Made by a program: the position numbers and the translations under genes. This document shows positions 10,737 to 23,560 of a stretch of DNA of 64,000 nt, piece by piece. The notes beneath the pieces are model-generated. The model was not told where the DNA came from, did no database searches, and worked only from the letters and a program-made list of their open reading frames with translations. Source of the DNA: Siphonodentalium dalli (taxonomy: Eukaryota > Mollusca > Scaphopoda > Gadilida > Siphonodentaliidae); NCBI GenBank assembly GCA_032622095.1, contig CP136068.1, positions 134,671,989 through 134,735,988 of the forward strand, read 5' to 3'. The first letter of the stretch is position 1. Each line of letters starts with the position of its first letter.

Positions 10737-13438
10737 GTTCTATAGAAATTCACAGGGGACCATCTAGATGATGCCAAAGGGGTCTACTAGGAGTAGCTTT
10801 TTACGCGAAAGATAATGGTCGGGGTTAGAATTTTCTAAAGTGACGCCTTTATTGTCAGGGGCAGAATAGGGGGAGGGGCAGAAAAAACATTTGTCGGCGA
10901 TTGCCACGAAACTTATATATAATCATTCCCATAATATGAGTAATCCAATGGTGTGTTTTAAATATGGCAAAAGTCGCGCCGTTCGCGTCAGGGGTGCCCG
11001 GAAGGGGGAGGGACAGAATTTTGTTCTGTTGCTGATTGCCACGAAACTTACATATAATCATCCCCATGATATGAAGAATCCAACGGTGTGGTTTAAATAT
11101 GTCAACAATGGTGTCGTTCGAGTCAGGGTTGCACGAAAGGGGAGAGGGGCACCAAAATTGATAAAACTAATTTTAGCGCCCATTTCCACCAAATTGATAT
11201 ATATTCTTCTTCATGATACAAGGAATCTAATTGTGCGATTTAAGAACGCCAAATTGTTGTCCAAATGATGAGATATTGGGAGGGGGTGGGCACTAAATTT
11301 GATAATAATTGGTTTAGTCGCCGATTGCTACCACACTTATACAAAAGCATCCCCATGGTATGAGGAGTTTAATGGTGTGGCTTATATCTGTCAAATATGG
11401 CCTCATTCGAGTCAGGCGTGTATAGAAAGGGACAGGGGTACAAAATTGATGCACAATTATTTTGGCGCCAATTTCCACCAAATTGATACACGTTCTTATC
11501 CATGATACGAGGAATCTAATCGTGTGATTTAAAGACGTCATAGTGGTGCTGTTTAGGTGAGAGATGGGGAGGGAGGGATTGGCACCAAATTTGATAATAA
11601 AAAATTGTATATAAATTGTGTATAGAGATGAGAGGGACACAAAACGTTATATCTATATGTTTAGTGCCGATTTCCACGAGATTGATACATATTCTTCTCC
11701 GTGATACGAGGAATCTTATCTTATGGTTTAGATACACCAAATTGGTGCCCTATGGGTGAGAGATATGGGGACCTTCAATTTGATACGAATTTGTATACTC
11801 GCCAATTTTCACCAATTTCATATATATACTTCTCAAATGATACAAGAAATCAAATTGTGCTGTCTGTCTGTCTTTTTGTCTGTCTGTGTGTTCTATATAT
11901 AACTTCACGTGGTACAATCTAGATGGCACCAAGGCGTTCTAAGAGGGGTAACTTTTAACAAGGAAGATAATGGTGCGGATTTAAATTTAAATTAAAATGG
12001 TGCTGTTGGTGTCAGGGAAAGAAAAGGGGGAGGTCGGCAAAATTTTAAAAATATGATGAATTAGTTTTGTCGCCGGGGTGAGAGATGTGGGTTCATAACT
12101 ATTCTCATAATTTGTTTAGTTGCGTATTACCACCACCATATATATAATCATCGCCAGTATATCATGCATCCATGAGTCTAATGGGCGTGGTTTAAATATG
12201 TCAAAAGAGGTAAAAGCTGATACAAATATATTTGGCACCAATTTCCAACAAATTCATACATGTTTTTATCTAATGATATACTATGAATTAAATCACATTT
12301 GGTGTCGTTTGCGTCACGGATGGCGAGCGGATATGCACTATCATAGCTAAGTTTGCTATTCGCCGATATCCACATATAATTTAAATATAGTCACCCAGGC
12401 CATCTCCATATCATTTTAAGGAGATTTGGGCGTTCACATTTCACAATCCCGACAAATGGTAACCCACTTACAAGTCACTTGAACAATTATATCTTCTTAA
12501 CTGTCATATTTATATGGGGATGGCAAGCAGTACATTCACACAATGAGCTAGCAAAAAGATATACATAGAATAAGCATTAAACGTATATTTATCATTCTAT
12601 GGAAGAGATACACATATTCGTGCAAATTGAGAGACCTCGAACCGTCAGAGGATTTCATATATATTACAACAAAATTGAGTCTGTTCCATTCAATACCGTT
12701 TCCACAAAAAAGTTACAATTTGTCAGGAGATATGGAAGGCCTGTTCAAAAATAGTGGTCACAGTGTGCAGTCATATATATAGTTTCTTCTGATATACAAT
12801 AAAATGCAGTTAGTAGCACATGACTTTTCAGGATCCTCCCAATACTGACATCTGACAAGCAGTTTAGAACAGACTCATCAACTGACATAAACAACTCAAA
12901 ATCTCGCTCTGTGTCTGGCAAATGTAGCTGATATACGTGCGCAGCAACATTTCGTTGAAACTGAGACAATTTAGCCAATATATAGCACCATGAGCACCAG
13001 GAAATTTCTTTGAAACATCCGTATCTTCATGGAGATATGATAGCCAGGTATCCTCGAGATCTTAGTCCAACCCACTAGATTGATTGATACATCTCAATAT
13101 GTAAAACCCAATTGTCATCTTGTATTTATGCGAACTAATGTCTTTATGATGTCCATATGTCATATTATAACGTCGGACGTATACGCAGTTGTAAATAAAT
13201 AAATACTTCATTATTGGTGGAACGGATTAATCGCGATAAACAGAATGACAATTGACAAGGTGCATGGGCCACTACTTATATTCCATGACTGTAATAATCA
13301 TGTTTTGTGATGCTATTTGAATATACAATTTATGAGAAAACACTTTAAGCAAGAGTGTTCTCTATTCCCAACAAATATCCACAGCATACAGATGGTTTCA
13401 CATCGCATTAACCTGGGCAACGCCGGGTAACCCTGCTA

Positions 13439-13439
<1 letters not shown>
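10694..13439 (+). mobile_element. Helitron-like element, unit B copy (5' junction in TGTC tract)
   Basis: It starts at CTGAATGTCTGTCTG, where copy A is fused to it, and runs through the ~140-bp internal repeats. It ends with ACCTGGGCAACGCCGGGTAA followed by CCCTGCTAG at 13439. The imperfect hairpin just before CTAG, then T, is the classic Helitron 3' end. It has no transposase. Unlike unit A, it shows the uninterrupted retrotransposon target site at about 11115-11135. Confidence 0.75.

Positions 13440-13500
<61 letters not shown>
13440..13500. repeat. (TA)n microsatellite at Helitron 3' end
   Basis: A run of TA, broken once by GC, lies directly after CTAG. Equivalent tracts follow CTAG in units C (17176-17235) and D (20962-21010), with different lengths. 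Confidence 0.9.
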
Positions 13501-13503
<3 letters not shown>

Positions 13504-14481
13504 AAGAATGCACTGCTTACAAGGTCAAGGTAAATATTATTAGGCCAATGTATTTCCTTATATATGCTAGGCTCACGAAATATGGGAGACTCGCACATGT
13601 AAGAAAATGAAATGCATTGGCACGGGGTTTTCAAAAACATTCAGGAAGCTCCAGTGTTTGTTGTCAATGAACAAGCTCATCCTCCGAGTTCCCCTCTTGT
13701 CCCTATACATAGGCATTAGATTCTGAAGAACATAAAACATATTACAAGTTCAGAAGGGTGCATATTCATTGGTTGGAAATGTTCAGATAATAATTTCAAC
13801 CAATAACCTACAGTATGTTCTTTTGTTGAACTTATTATCTGAACATTTCTTAAGGGAACTACTCGTCAATGAGTATTTAGTACAGAACGGGTTAAGTCCC
13901 AAGTCTTCTCAGTCTCTAAATTCAGATGAGCGACTCAACCGTTATTGGAAGGTCTATTGGAGGTCTGGAAACCTGAATGCATCTTTAAGTGTCTTGAATG
14001 CCGATTTTTTCCCCACGGATCGTCGAACCTGTCTGGGCATAGCTGTCGGTGTCAGACGTTAACTACAGAAGTATCTTAAAGCCCCTTTATTGTAAAATAA
14101 CGATTATTTGTGAGTAATGTTCTAAGTTTTTTAATTATTAATATCATTTCTGGTTAATTGTTCCGGGGGGTTAGAATTTACATCAAGGTCATCACACTAT
14201 GGCCCATCCGGCGTCGTTATAACTGACATTCATATGCATCACGGGTCGAAAATAATAAATTATTCAGAACGTTGTCACGGAAAGTCACGCTCATAAACAA
14301 TAGTTTATAAAGGTGTATAGCACCACCACTGATAGGAAGTTGACTTCCCGGTTCAACCCGCACACCACATCACCCATGGTTAACCCTTTCACGACGGGAG
14401 CTGCGCTGGTGCAGCATTAAATATCATGTTCCAGTGCATTCTCTTATCTATGCGAGTCTCCCATCGGGAGCTTCATCTATA

Positions 14482-17174
14482 TCTATATTTGCGAATGTCT
14501 GTCTGTCTGTCTGTCTGTCTGTGTTCTATAGAAATTCACAGGGGACCATCTAGATGATGCCAAAGGGGTCTACTAGGAGTAGCTTTTTACGAGAAAGATA
14601 ATGGTCGGGGTTAGAATTTTCTAAAGTGACGCCTTTATTGTCAGGGGCAGAAAAGGGGGAGGGGCAGAAAAAACATTTGTCGGCGATTGCCACGAAACTT
14701 ATATATAATCATTCCCATAATATGAGTAATCCAATGGTGTGTTTTAAATATGGCAAAAGTCGCGCCGTTCGCGTCAGGGGTGCCCGGAAGGGGAGGGACA
14801 GAATTTTGTTCTGTTGCCGATTGCCACGAAACTTACATATAATCATCCCCATGATATGAAGAATCCAACGGTGTGGTTTAAATAGGTCAACAATGGTGTC
14901 GTTCGAGTCATGGTTGCACGAAAGGGGAGAGGGGCACCAAAATTGATAAAACTAATTTTAGCGCCCATTTCCACCAATTTGATATATATTCTTCTTCATG
15001 ATACAAGGAATCTAATTGTGCGATTTAAGAACGCCAAATTGTTGTCCAAATGATGAGATATTGGGAGGGGGTGGGCACTAAATTTGATAATAATTGGTTT
15101 AGTCGCCGATTGCCACCACAATTATACAAAAGCATCCCCATGGTATGAGGAGTTTAATGGTGTGGCTTATATCTGTCAAATATGGCCTCATTCGAGTCAG
15201 GCGTGTATAGAAAGGGACAGGGGTACAAAATTGATGCACAATTATTTTGGCGCCAATTTCCACCAAATTGATACACGTTCTTGTCCATGATACGAGGAAT
15301 CTAATCGTGTGATTTAAAGACGTCATAGTGGTGCTGTTTAGGTGAGAGATGGGGAGGGAGGGATTGGCACCAAATTTGATAATTAAAAATTGTATATAAA
15401 TTGTGTATAGAGATGAGAGGGACACAAAACGTTATATCTATATGTTTAGTGCCGATTTCCACGAGATTGATACATATTCTTCTCCGTGATACGAGGAATC
15501 TTATCTTATGGTTTAGATACACCAAATTGGTGCCCTATGTGTGAGAGATATGGGGACCTTCAATTTGATACGAATTTGTATACTCGCCAATTTTCACCAA
15601 TTTCATATATATACTTCTCAAATGATACAAGAAATCAAATTGTGCTGTCTGTCTGTCTTTTTGTCTGTCTGTGTGTTCTATATATAACTTCACGTGGTAC
15701 AATCTAGATGGCACCAAGGCGTTCTAAGAGGGGTAACTTTTAACAAGGAAGATAATGGTGCGGATTTAAATTTAAATTAAAATGGTGCTGTTGGTGTCAG
15801 GGAAAGAAAAGGGGGAGGTCGGCAAAATTTTAAAAATATGATGAATTAGTTTTGTCGCCGGGGTGAGAGATGTGGGTTCATAACTATTCTCATAATTTGT
15901 TTAGTTGCGTATTACCACCACCATATATATAATCATCGCCAGTATATCATGCATCCATGAGTCTAATGGGCGTGGTTTAAATATGTCAAAAGAGGTAAAA
16001 GCTGATACAAATATATTTGGCACCAATTTCCAACAAATTCATACATGTTTTTATCTAATGATATACTATGAATTAAATCACATTTGGTGTCGTTTGCGTC
16101 ACGGATGGCGAGCGGATATGCACTATCATAGCTAAGTTTGCTATTCGCCGATATCCACATATAAGTTAAATATAGTCACCCAGGCCATCTCCATATCATT
16201 TTAAGGAGATTTGGGCGTTCACATTTCACAATCCCGACAAATGGTAACCCACTTACAAGTCACTTGAACAATTATATCTTCTTAACTGTCATATGTATAT
16301 GGGGATGGCAAGCAGTACATTCACACAATGAGCTAGCAAAAAGATATACATAGAATAAGCATTAAACGTATATTTATCATTCTATGGAAGAGATACACAT
16401 ATTCGTGCAATTGAGTCTGTTCCATTCAATACCGTTTCCACAAAAAAGTTACAATTTGTCAGGAGATATGGAAGGCCTGTTCAAAAATAGTGGTCACAGT
16501 GTGCAGTCATATATATAGTTTCTTCTGATATACAATAAAATGCAGTTAGTAGCACATGACTTTTCAGGATCCTCCCAATACTGACATCTGACAAGCAGTT
16601 TAGAACAGACTCATCAACTGACATAAACAACTCAAAATCTCGCTCTGTGTCTGGCAAATGTAGCTGATATACGTGCGCAGCAACATTTCGTTGAAACTGA
16701 GACAATTTAGCCAATATATAGCACCATGAGCACCAGGAAATTTCTTTGAAACATCCGTATCTTCATGGAGATATGATAGCCAGGTATCCTCGAGATCTTA
16801 GTCCAACCCACTAGATTGATTGATACATCTCAATATGTAAAACCCAATTGTCATCTTTTATTTATGCGAACTAATGTCTTTATGATGTCCATATGTCATA
16901 TTATAACGTCGGACGTATACGCAGTTGTAAATAAATAAATACTTCATTATTGGTGGAACGGATTAATCGCGATAAACAGAATGACAATTGACAAGGTGCA
17001 TGGGTCACTACTTATATTCCATGACTGTAATAATCATGTTTTGTGATGCTATTTGAATATACAATTTATGAGAAAACACTTTAAGCAAGAGTGTTCTCTA
17101 TTCCCAACAAATATCCACAGCATACAGATTGTTTCACATCGCATTAACCTGGGCAACGCCGGGTAACCCTGCTA

Positions 17175-17175
<1 letters not shown>
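14482..17175 (+). mobile_element. Helitron-like element, unit C, complete copy (2694 bp)
   Basis: It has both ends: A then TCTATATTTGCGAATG at the 5' side, and a GC-rich hairpin then CTAG and T at the 3' side (CTAG 17172-17175). The order is (TGTC)6, about eight degenerate ~130-145-bp repeats, then a ~1.3-kb unique tail. Helitron-like elements with central tandem repeats and a short microsatellite are known in bivalves and insects; this matches that architecture. No Rep/helicase is present. Confidence 0.78.
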
Positions 17176-17239
<64 letters not shown>

Positions 17240-18218
17240 AAGAATGCACTGCTTACAAGGTCAAGGTAAATATTATTAGGCCAATGTATTTCCTTATATA
17301 TGCTAGGCTCACGAAATATGGGAGACTCGCACATGTAAGAAAATGAAATGCATTGGCACGGGGTTTTCAAAAACATTCAGGAAGCTCCAGTGTTTGTTGT
17401 CAATGAACAAGCTCATCCTCCGAGTTCCCCTCTTGTCCCTATACATAGGCATTAGATTCTGAAGAACATAAAACATATTACAAGTTCAGAAGGGTGCATA
17501 TTCTTTGGTTGGAAATGTTCAGATAATAATTTCAAGCAATAACCTACAGTATGTTCTTTTGTTGAACTTATTATCTGAACATTTCTTAAGGGAACTACTC
17601 GTCAATGAGTATTTAGTACAGAACGGGTTAAGTCCCAAGTCTTCTCAGTCTCTAAATTCAGATGAGCGACTCAACCGTTATTGGAAGGTCTATTGGAGGT
17701 CTGGAAACCTGAATGCTTCTTTAAGTGTCTTGAATGCCGATTTTTTCCCCACGGATCGTCGAACCTGTCTGGGCATAGCTGTCGGTGTCAGACGTTAACT
17801 ACAGAAGTATCTTAAAGCCCCTTTATTGTAAAATAACGATTATTTGTGAGTAATGTTCTAAGTTTTTTGAATTATTAATATCATTTCTGGTTAATTGTTC
17901 CGGGGGGTTAGAATTTACATCAAGGTCATCACACTATGGCCTATCCGGCGTCGTTATAACTGACATTCATATGCATCACGGGTCGAAAATAATAAATTAT
18001 TCAGAACGTTGTCACGGAAAGTCACGCTCATAAACAATAGTTTATAAAGGTGTATAGCACCACCACTGATAGGAAGTTGACTTCCCGGTTCAACCCGCAC
18101 ACCACATCACCCATGGTTAACCCTTTCACGACGGGAGCTGCGCTGGTGCAGCATTAAATATCATGTTCCAGTGCATTCTCTTATCTATGCGAGTCTCCCA
18201 TCGGGAGCTTCATCTATA

Positions 18219-18232
18219 TCTATATTTGCGAA

Positions 18233-18263
<31 letters not shown>

Positions 18264-20960
18264 GTTCTATAGAAATTCACAGGGGACCATCTAGATGATG
18301 CCAAAGGGGTCTACTAGGAGTAGCTTTTTACGAGAAAGATAATGGTCGGGGTTAGAATTTTCTAAAGTGACGCCTTTATTGTCAGGGGCAGAAAAGGGGG
18401 AGGGGCAGAAAAAACATTTGTCGGCGATTGCCACGAAACTTATATATAATCATTCCCATAATATGAGTAATCCAATGGTGTGTTTTAAATATGGCAAAAG
18501 TCGCGCCGTTCGCGTCAGGGGTGCCCGGAAGGGGAGGGACAGAATTTTGTTCTGTTGCCGATTGCCACGAAACTTACATATAATCATCCCCATGATATGA
18601 AGAATCCAACGGTGTGGTTTAAATAGGTCAACAATGGTGTCGTTCGAGTCATGGTTGCACGAAAGGGGAGAGGGGCACCAAAATTGATAAAACTAATTTT
18701 AGCGCCCATTTCCACCAATTTGATATATATTCTTCTTCATGATACAAGGAATCTAATTGTGCGATTTAAGAACGCCAAATTGTTGTCCAAATGATGAGAT
18801 ATTGGGAGGGGGTGGGCACTAAATTTGATAATAATTGGTTTAGTCGCCGATTGCCACCACAATTATACAAAAGCATCCCCATGGTATGAGGAGTTTAATG
18901 GTGTGGCTTATATCTGTCAAATATGGCCTCATTCGAGTCAGGCGTGTATAGAAAGGGACAGGGGTACAAAATTGATGCACAATTATTTTGGCGCCAATTT
19001 CCACCAAATTGATACACGTTCTTATCCATGATACGAGGAATCTAATCGTGTGCTTTAAAGACGTCATAGTGGTGCTGTTTAGGTGAGAGATGGGGAGGGA
19101 GGGATTGGCACCAAATTTGATAATAAAAAATTGTATATAAATTGTGTATAGAGATGAGAGGGACACAAAACGTTATATCTATATGTTTAGTGCCGATTTC
19201 CACGAGATTGATACATATTCTTCTCCGTGATACGAGGAATCTTATCTTATGGTTTAGATACACCAAATTGGTGCCCTATGGGTGAGAGATATGGGGACCT
19301 TCAATTTGATACGAATTTGTATACTCGCCAATTTTCACCAATTTCATATATATACTTCTCAAATGATACAAGAAATCAAATTGTGCTGTCTGTCTGTCTT
19401 TTTGTCTGTCTGTGTGTTCTATATATAACTTCACGTGGTACAATCTAGATGGCACCAAGGCGTTCTAAGAGGGGTAACTTTTAACAAGGAAGATAATGGT
19501 GCGGATTTAAATTTAAATTAAAATGGTGCTGTTGGTGTCAGGGAAAGAAAAGGGGGAGGTCGGCAAAATTTTAAAAATATGATGAATTAGTTTTGTCGCC
19601 GGGGTGAGAGATGTGGGTTCATAACTATTCTCATAATTTGTTTAGTTGCGTATTACCACCACCATATATATAATCATCGCCAGTATATCATGCATCCATG
19701 AGTCTAATGGGCGTGGTTTAAATATGTCAAAAGAGGTAAAAGCTGATACAAATATATTTGGCACCAATTTCCAACAAATTCATACATGTTTTTATCTAAT
19801 GATATACTATGAATTAAATCACATTTGGTGTCGTTTGCGTCACGGATGGCGAGCGGATATGCACTATCATAGCTAAGTTTGCTATTCGCCGATATCCACA
19901 TATAAGTTAAATATAGTCACCCAGGCCATCTCCATATCATTTTAAGGAGATTTGGGCGTTCACATTTCACAATCCCGACAAATGGTAACCCACTTACAAG
20001 TCACTTGAACAATTATATCTTCTTAACTGTCATATTTATATGGGGATGGCAAGCAGTACATTCACACAATGAGCTAGCAAAAAGATATACATAGAATAAG
20101 CATTAAACGTATATTTATCATTCTATGGAAGAGATACACATATTCGTGCAAATTGAGAGACCTCGAACCGTCAGAGGATTTCATATATATTACAACAAAA
20201 TTGAGTCTGTTCCATTCAATACCGTTTCCACAAAAAAGTTACAATTTGTCAGGAGATATGGAAGGCCTGTTCAAAAATAGTGGTCACAGTGTGCAGTCAT
20301 ATATATAGTTTCTTCTGATATACAATAAAATGCAGTTAGTAGCACATGACTTTTCAGGATCCTCCCAATACTGACATCTGACAAGCAGTTTAGAACAGAC
20401 TCATCAACTGACATAAACAACTCAAAATCTCGCTCTGTGTCTGGCAAATGTAGCTGATATACGTGCGCAGCAACATTTCGTTGAAACTGAGACAATTTAG
20501 CCAATATATAGCACCATGAGCACCAGGAAATTTCTTTGAAACATCCGTATCTTCATGGAGATATGATAGCCAGGTATCCTCGAGATCGTAGTCCAACCCA
20601 CTAGATTGATTGATACATCTCAATATGTAAAACCCAATTGTCATCTTTTATTTATGCGAACTAATGTCTTTATGATGTCCATATGTCATATTATAACGTC
20701 GGACGTATACGCAGTTGTAAATAAATAAATACTTCATTATTGGTGGAACGGATTAATCGCGATAAACAGAATGACAATTGACAAGGTGGGCCACTACTTA
20801 TATTCCATGACTGTAATAATCATGTTTTGTGATGCTATTTGAATATACAATTTATGAGAAAACACTTTAAGCAAGAGTGTTCTCTATTCCCAACAAATAT
20901 CCACAGCATACAGATTGTTTCACATCGCATTAACCTGGGCAACGCCGGGTAACCCTGCTA

Positions 20961-20961
<1 letters not shown>
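18219..20961 (+). mobile_element. Helitron-like element, unit D, complete copy (2743 bp)
   Basis: It is nearly identical to the unit C copy, with the same TC start and CTAG end (20958-20961). It keeps a ~50-base segment near 20150-20200 that is deleted in unit C (about 16409), which is also present in A and B. It is therefore the most complete copy. Confidence 0.78.
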
Positions 20962-21010
<49 letters not shown>

Positions 21011-21015
<5 letters not shown>

Positions 21016-21208
21016 AAATAATGAAGAAACTCTCCTCTGAGGTAGGTGACTGCTGACGTGAAGAATGGAATAATTTGAAAATTAGGAAAGGTATCCGTTC
21101 ATTGTTGAATATTTATTACATGTATGTACAAACAGCTATACCGGTTTCGGCACATCTTGCCTTGTCAATAGCTTGGAGTCACTGATGAAAAATGTGTATA
21201 TATATACA
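21011..21208. other. ~200-bp insert splitting the TA tract of unit D
   Basis: TA repeats lie on both sides. On the minus strand it contains GGCAAGATGTGCCGAAACCG, a phrase type I associate with ends of Penelope-like elements. That link is from memory and weak. The insert is absent from units B and C. Confidence 0.4.
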
Positions 21209-21361
21209 TAAAGAATGCACTGCTTACAAGGTCAAGGTAAATATTATTAGGCCAATGTATTTCCTTATATATGCTAGGCTCACGAAATATGGGAGACTCG
21301 CACATGTAAGAAAATGAAATGCATTGGCACGGGGTTTTCAAAAACATTCAGGAAGCTCCAG

Positions 21362-22148
21362 TCATGGACGGATTGAAGGGGCTCATTGTCTTCGCAATGA
21401 GCACAAAACTCTGTAGAATCATCCTTATCAAAAATAACATGATACAATAGATTATATACATATCTTATAGGGATTAATCATTTGGAAACACAGATCGGTT
21501 CAGATATGAATTTTGTTTAAACAATTTGGTTCATACTCCGTTTGACTTTCGACTAATTTGGTGTCAAATCGGATCATGCATCTTTAATGAATAAAGCGGA
21601 CGGTGACGCGATGGGAACTTGGAATTATGCTCCCTTTTTGGTGTCAACATGTTATTATATGCTAAGCTGACAAATAGTGGAATTTTGCATCAGATAAAAA
21701 CCGTTATCCGTCTAGTCAGATTTCGATATTTCACTCGTATCCATACGCGGTAAAATTAAAAGTGATTCGGTTCAAGATGAAATACTGTGCTAAAAGTCCC
21801 TGTGTTCAGGTTGAAAAAAATGTAATATATTACCAATTAGAATTTTTAGTTAAATATATTATGACGTTAGCCCCTTTATCCCTCAACCAATATGTCTGAA
21901 AATGGAACTATTTTCATATGCACAAGCTTATACCATGGTTGTGCTTGGGTATATAAATTTGCAGTTTTACTCTGCTTTCGAGTTGAGCCATTGGCCAACT
22001 GAACGGAGCAAACAATAAACAGAACATCTACACGCTGGTCAGTGTGCATTTACATTGGTGTATATCTGTGTACAGAACTGTGTGAAGTCTTGCGTTGCGG
22101 ATTACTGTGCTCACAACATGATTATTGTTAGTGAAAGCGCGCTCATCG
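21362..22148. other. no recognisable feature
   Basis: Unique-looking AT-rich sequence between the array and the foldback element. I see no exon, RNA gene or clear repeat. Confidence 0.5.
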
Positions 22149-22157
22149 GTTAACATG

Positions 22158-23267
22158 GTGTCAGACCTATTACTACGAAGGCCCACAACTCCGAAGACCC
22201 GATTCTCCGACGGCCCACAACTCCGAAGACCCGATTCTCCGACGGCCCATAACTCCGAAGATCCGATTCTCCGAAAGCCCATAACTCCGAAGGGCCGATT
22301 CTCCGAAGACCTATAACTCCGAAGACCTATAACTCCGAAGGGCCTATTCTCCGAAGACCTATAACTCCGAAGGCCCGATTCTCCGACGGCCCATAACTCC
22401 GAAGGTCCGATTCTCCGAAGATTTTGTTTTATCGGGGTATTATCGTTTACTAAATAGTGTACAGTCCAGTGGCGAAGCCAAGGGGTCCCAAAATTCCCAC
22501 TGCCCCCATTAAACCTCTACTTGCTATTTCAGACAATATGGGCCCCTACCAAAACATGTCCAATGTCATGTAAACGCCCGGAAATCGTACAGGGGTGAAC
22601 GGGGAAGAACTTGTCGCCCCTGTGCATGTTAGGCTACTCTGACATTCTTGCAGCGTTTCGTTATAATATACCCGGTGCACACCAGTGGCGGAGCCAGGGT
22701 TCCCATTTAGGGGTGCACATTAATTAGCATATGTGGGGGATATGTGGGGGATATATCATGCATATGATATGCCGAAAGCATATCACGAAGGCCTGATTTG
22801 GGGAGCGCATACATGGGAGGGGTCGCCCCCAATCGTTGGTCCGGGGGCTCCCCTGGGCAGGAACACTGTGAATATTTGAATGCCTAGGAGGGATTTCCTG
22901 ACGTTTACATGACATTTGACATGTTATTTGGGGGCGGTCTTCCCTAGGGCCCCATTGACCCCGCCACTGGACTGTACACTATTTAATAAGCGATAAAACA
23001 TGATCTTCGGAGAATCGGACCTTCGGAGAATCGGACCTTCGGAGAATCGGCCCTTCGGAGTTATAGACCTTCGGAGTTATGGGCGTTCGGAGTTATAGGC
23101 CTTCGGAGTTATGGGCTTTCGGAGTTATGGGTCTTCGGAGTTATGGGATTTCGGAGAATCGGGACTTCGGAGTTATGGGCTTTCGGAGAATCGGGGCGTC
23201 GGAGAATCTGGGCGTCGGAGAATCTGACCTTCGGAATTATGGGTCTTCGGAAAAACGCTACGTAACC
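22158..23267. mobile_element. foldback element with minisatellite arms and 9-bp target duplication
   Basis: GTTAACATG lies at 22149-22157 and again at 23268-23276, enclosing 1110 bp. The left arm is made of ~15-17-bp units such as CTCCGAAGACCCGATT and CTCCGAAGACCTATAA; the right arm holds the same units inverted (CTTCGGAGAATCGG). Inside these, TTTACTAAATAGTGTACAGT and its complement continue the inverted repeat. A 9-bp duplication with long inverted ends fits Mutator-like or foldback elements. No transposase is present. Open frames across the arms are repeat artefacts. Confidence 0.75.
22467..22969. mobile_element. hAT-like core inside the foldback element
   Basis: It starts CAGTGGCGAAGCCAAGG and ends CCCCGCCACTG. 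An internal second start, CAGTGGCGGAGCCAGG, lies near 22683. CAGTGGCG-type ends are common in hAT elements. The flanks are inverted rather than directly repeated, so separate insertion is not proven; it could simply be the inner part of the foldback. Confidence 0.45.
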
Positions 23268-23384
23268 GTTAACATGTACTGGACAATTCACTGCGCGTCG
23301 CGTCAGTTTAGGCCAGACAAACAAAATGAATCAAGCAATATCAGCAGACTAAAGCTATTTAGTATATGCCGAACAGAGTCGTGC

Positions 23385-23560
23385 CTATAGGGTCAGGATG
23401 GGGGTCCATATTGGAATTTCCAACTTCACCCCCTCCCATTGAACCACACTAATCCCGCGAGCTTTAAACTACAAAAACAATTTCAACATAGTGTTAGTGT
23501 GAAATTTCTAACAAATGTTGTGTCAGGTATGAAATTTCCAACTGTTGAAAACATTTACCA
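23385..23560 (-). mobile_element. fragment of the hAT-like family seen at 61122 and 48474
   Basis: GCCTATAGGGTCAGGATGGG and following bases, including repeated GAAATTTCCAACT-type phrases, resemble the reverse complement of the right end of the 61122-62252 element. Ends are not intact. Confidence 0.45.

Larger units (their letters stand above)
4153..21358. repeat. four-copy tandem array of a ~3.74-kb unit carrying a Helitron-like element
   Basis: Units run A 4153-10693 (interrupted, 3' part missing), B 10694-13651 (5' part missing), C 13652-17387 and D 17388-21358. C is 3736 bp; D is longer because of an insert in its TA tract. C and D differ by scattered single bases, so duplication looks recent. 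The outer edges and the internal joins all share CAG (4153-4155, 13652-13654, 17388-17390, 21359-21361), as expected of microhomology at the original breakpoint. Small frames repeated in every unit follow from copying and are not evidence of genes. Confidence 0.9.

Noticed and set aside
13769-14062. 97-codon frame repeated in units A, C and D (SEHFLRELLVNEYLVQ)
   Set aside because: Conservation follows from recent tandem duplication. The frame differs in start between units and has no recognisable domain.
22125-22316. Pro/Arg-rich 63-codon frame and its minus-strand partner
   Set aside because: Both translate the 16-bp minisatellite arm of the foldback element.
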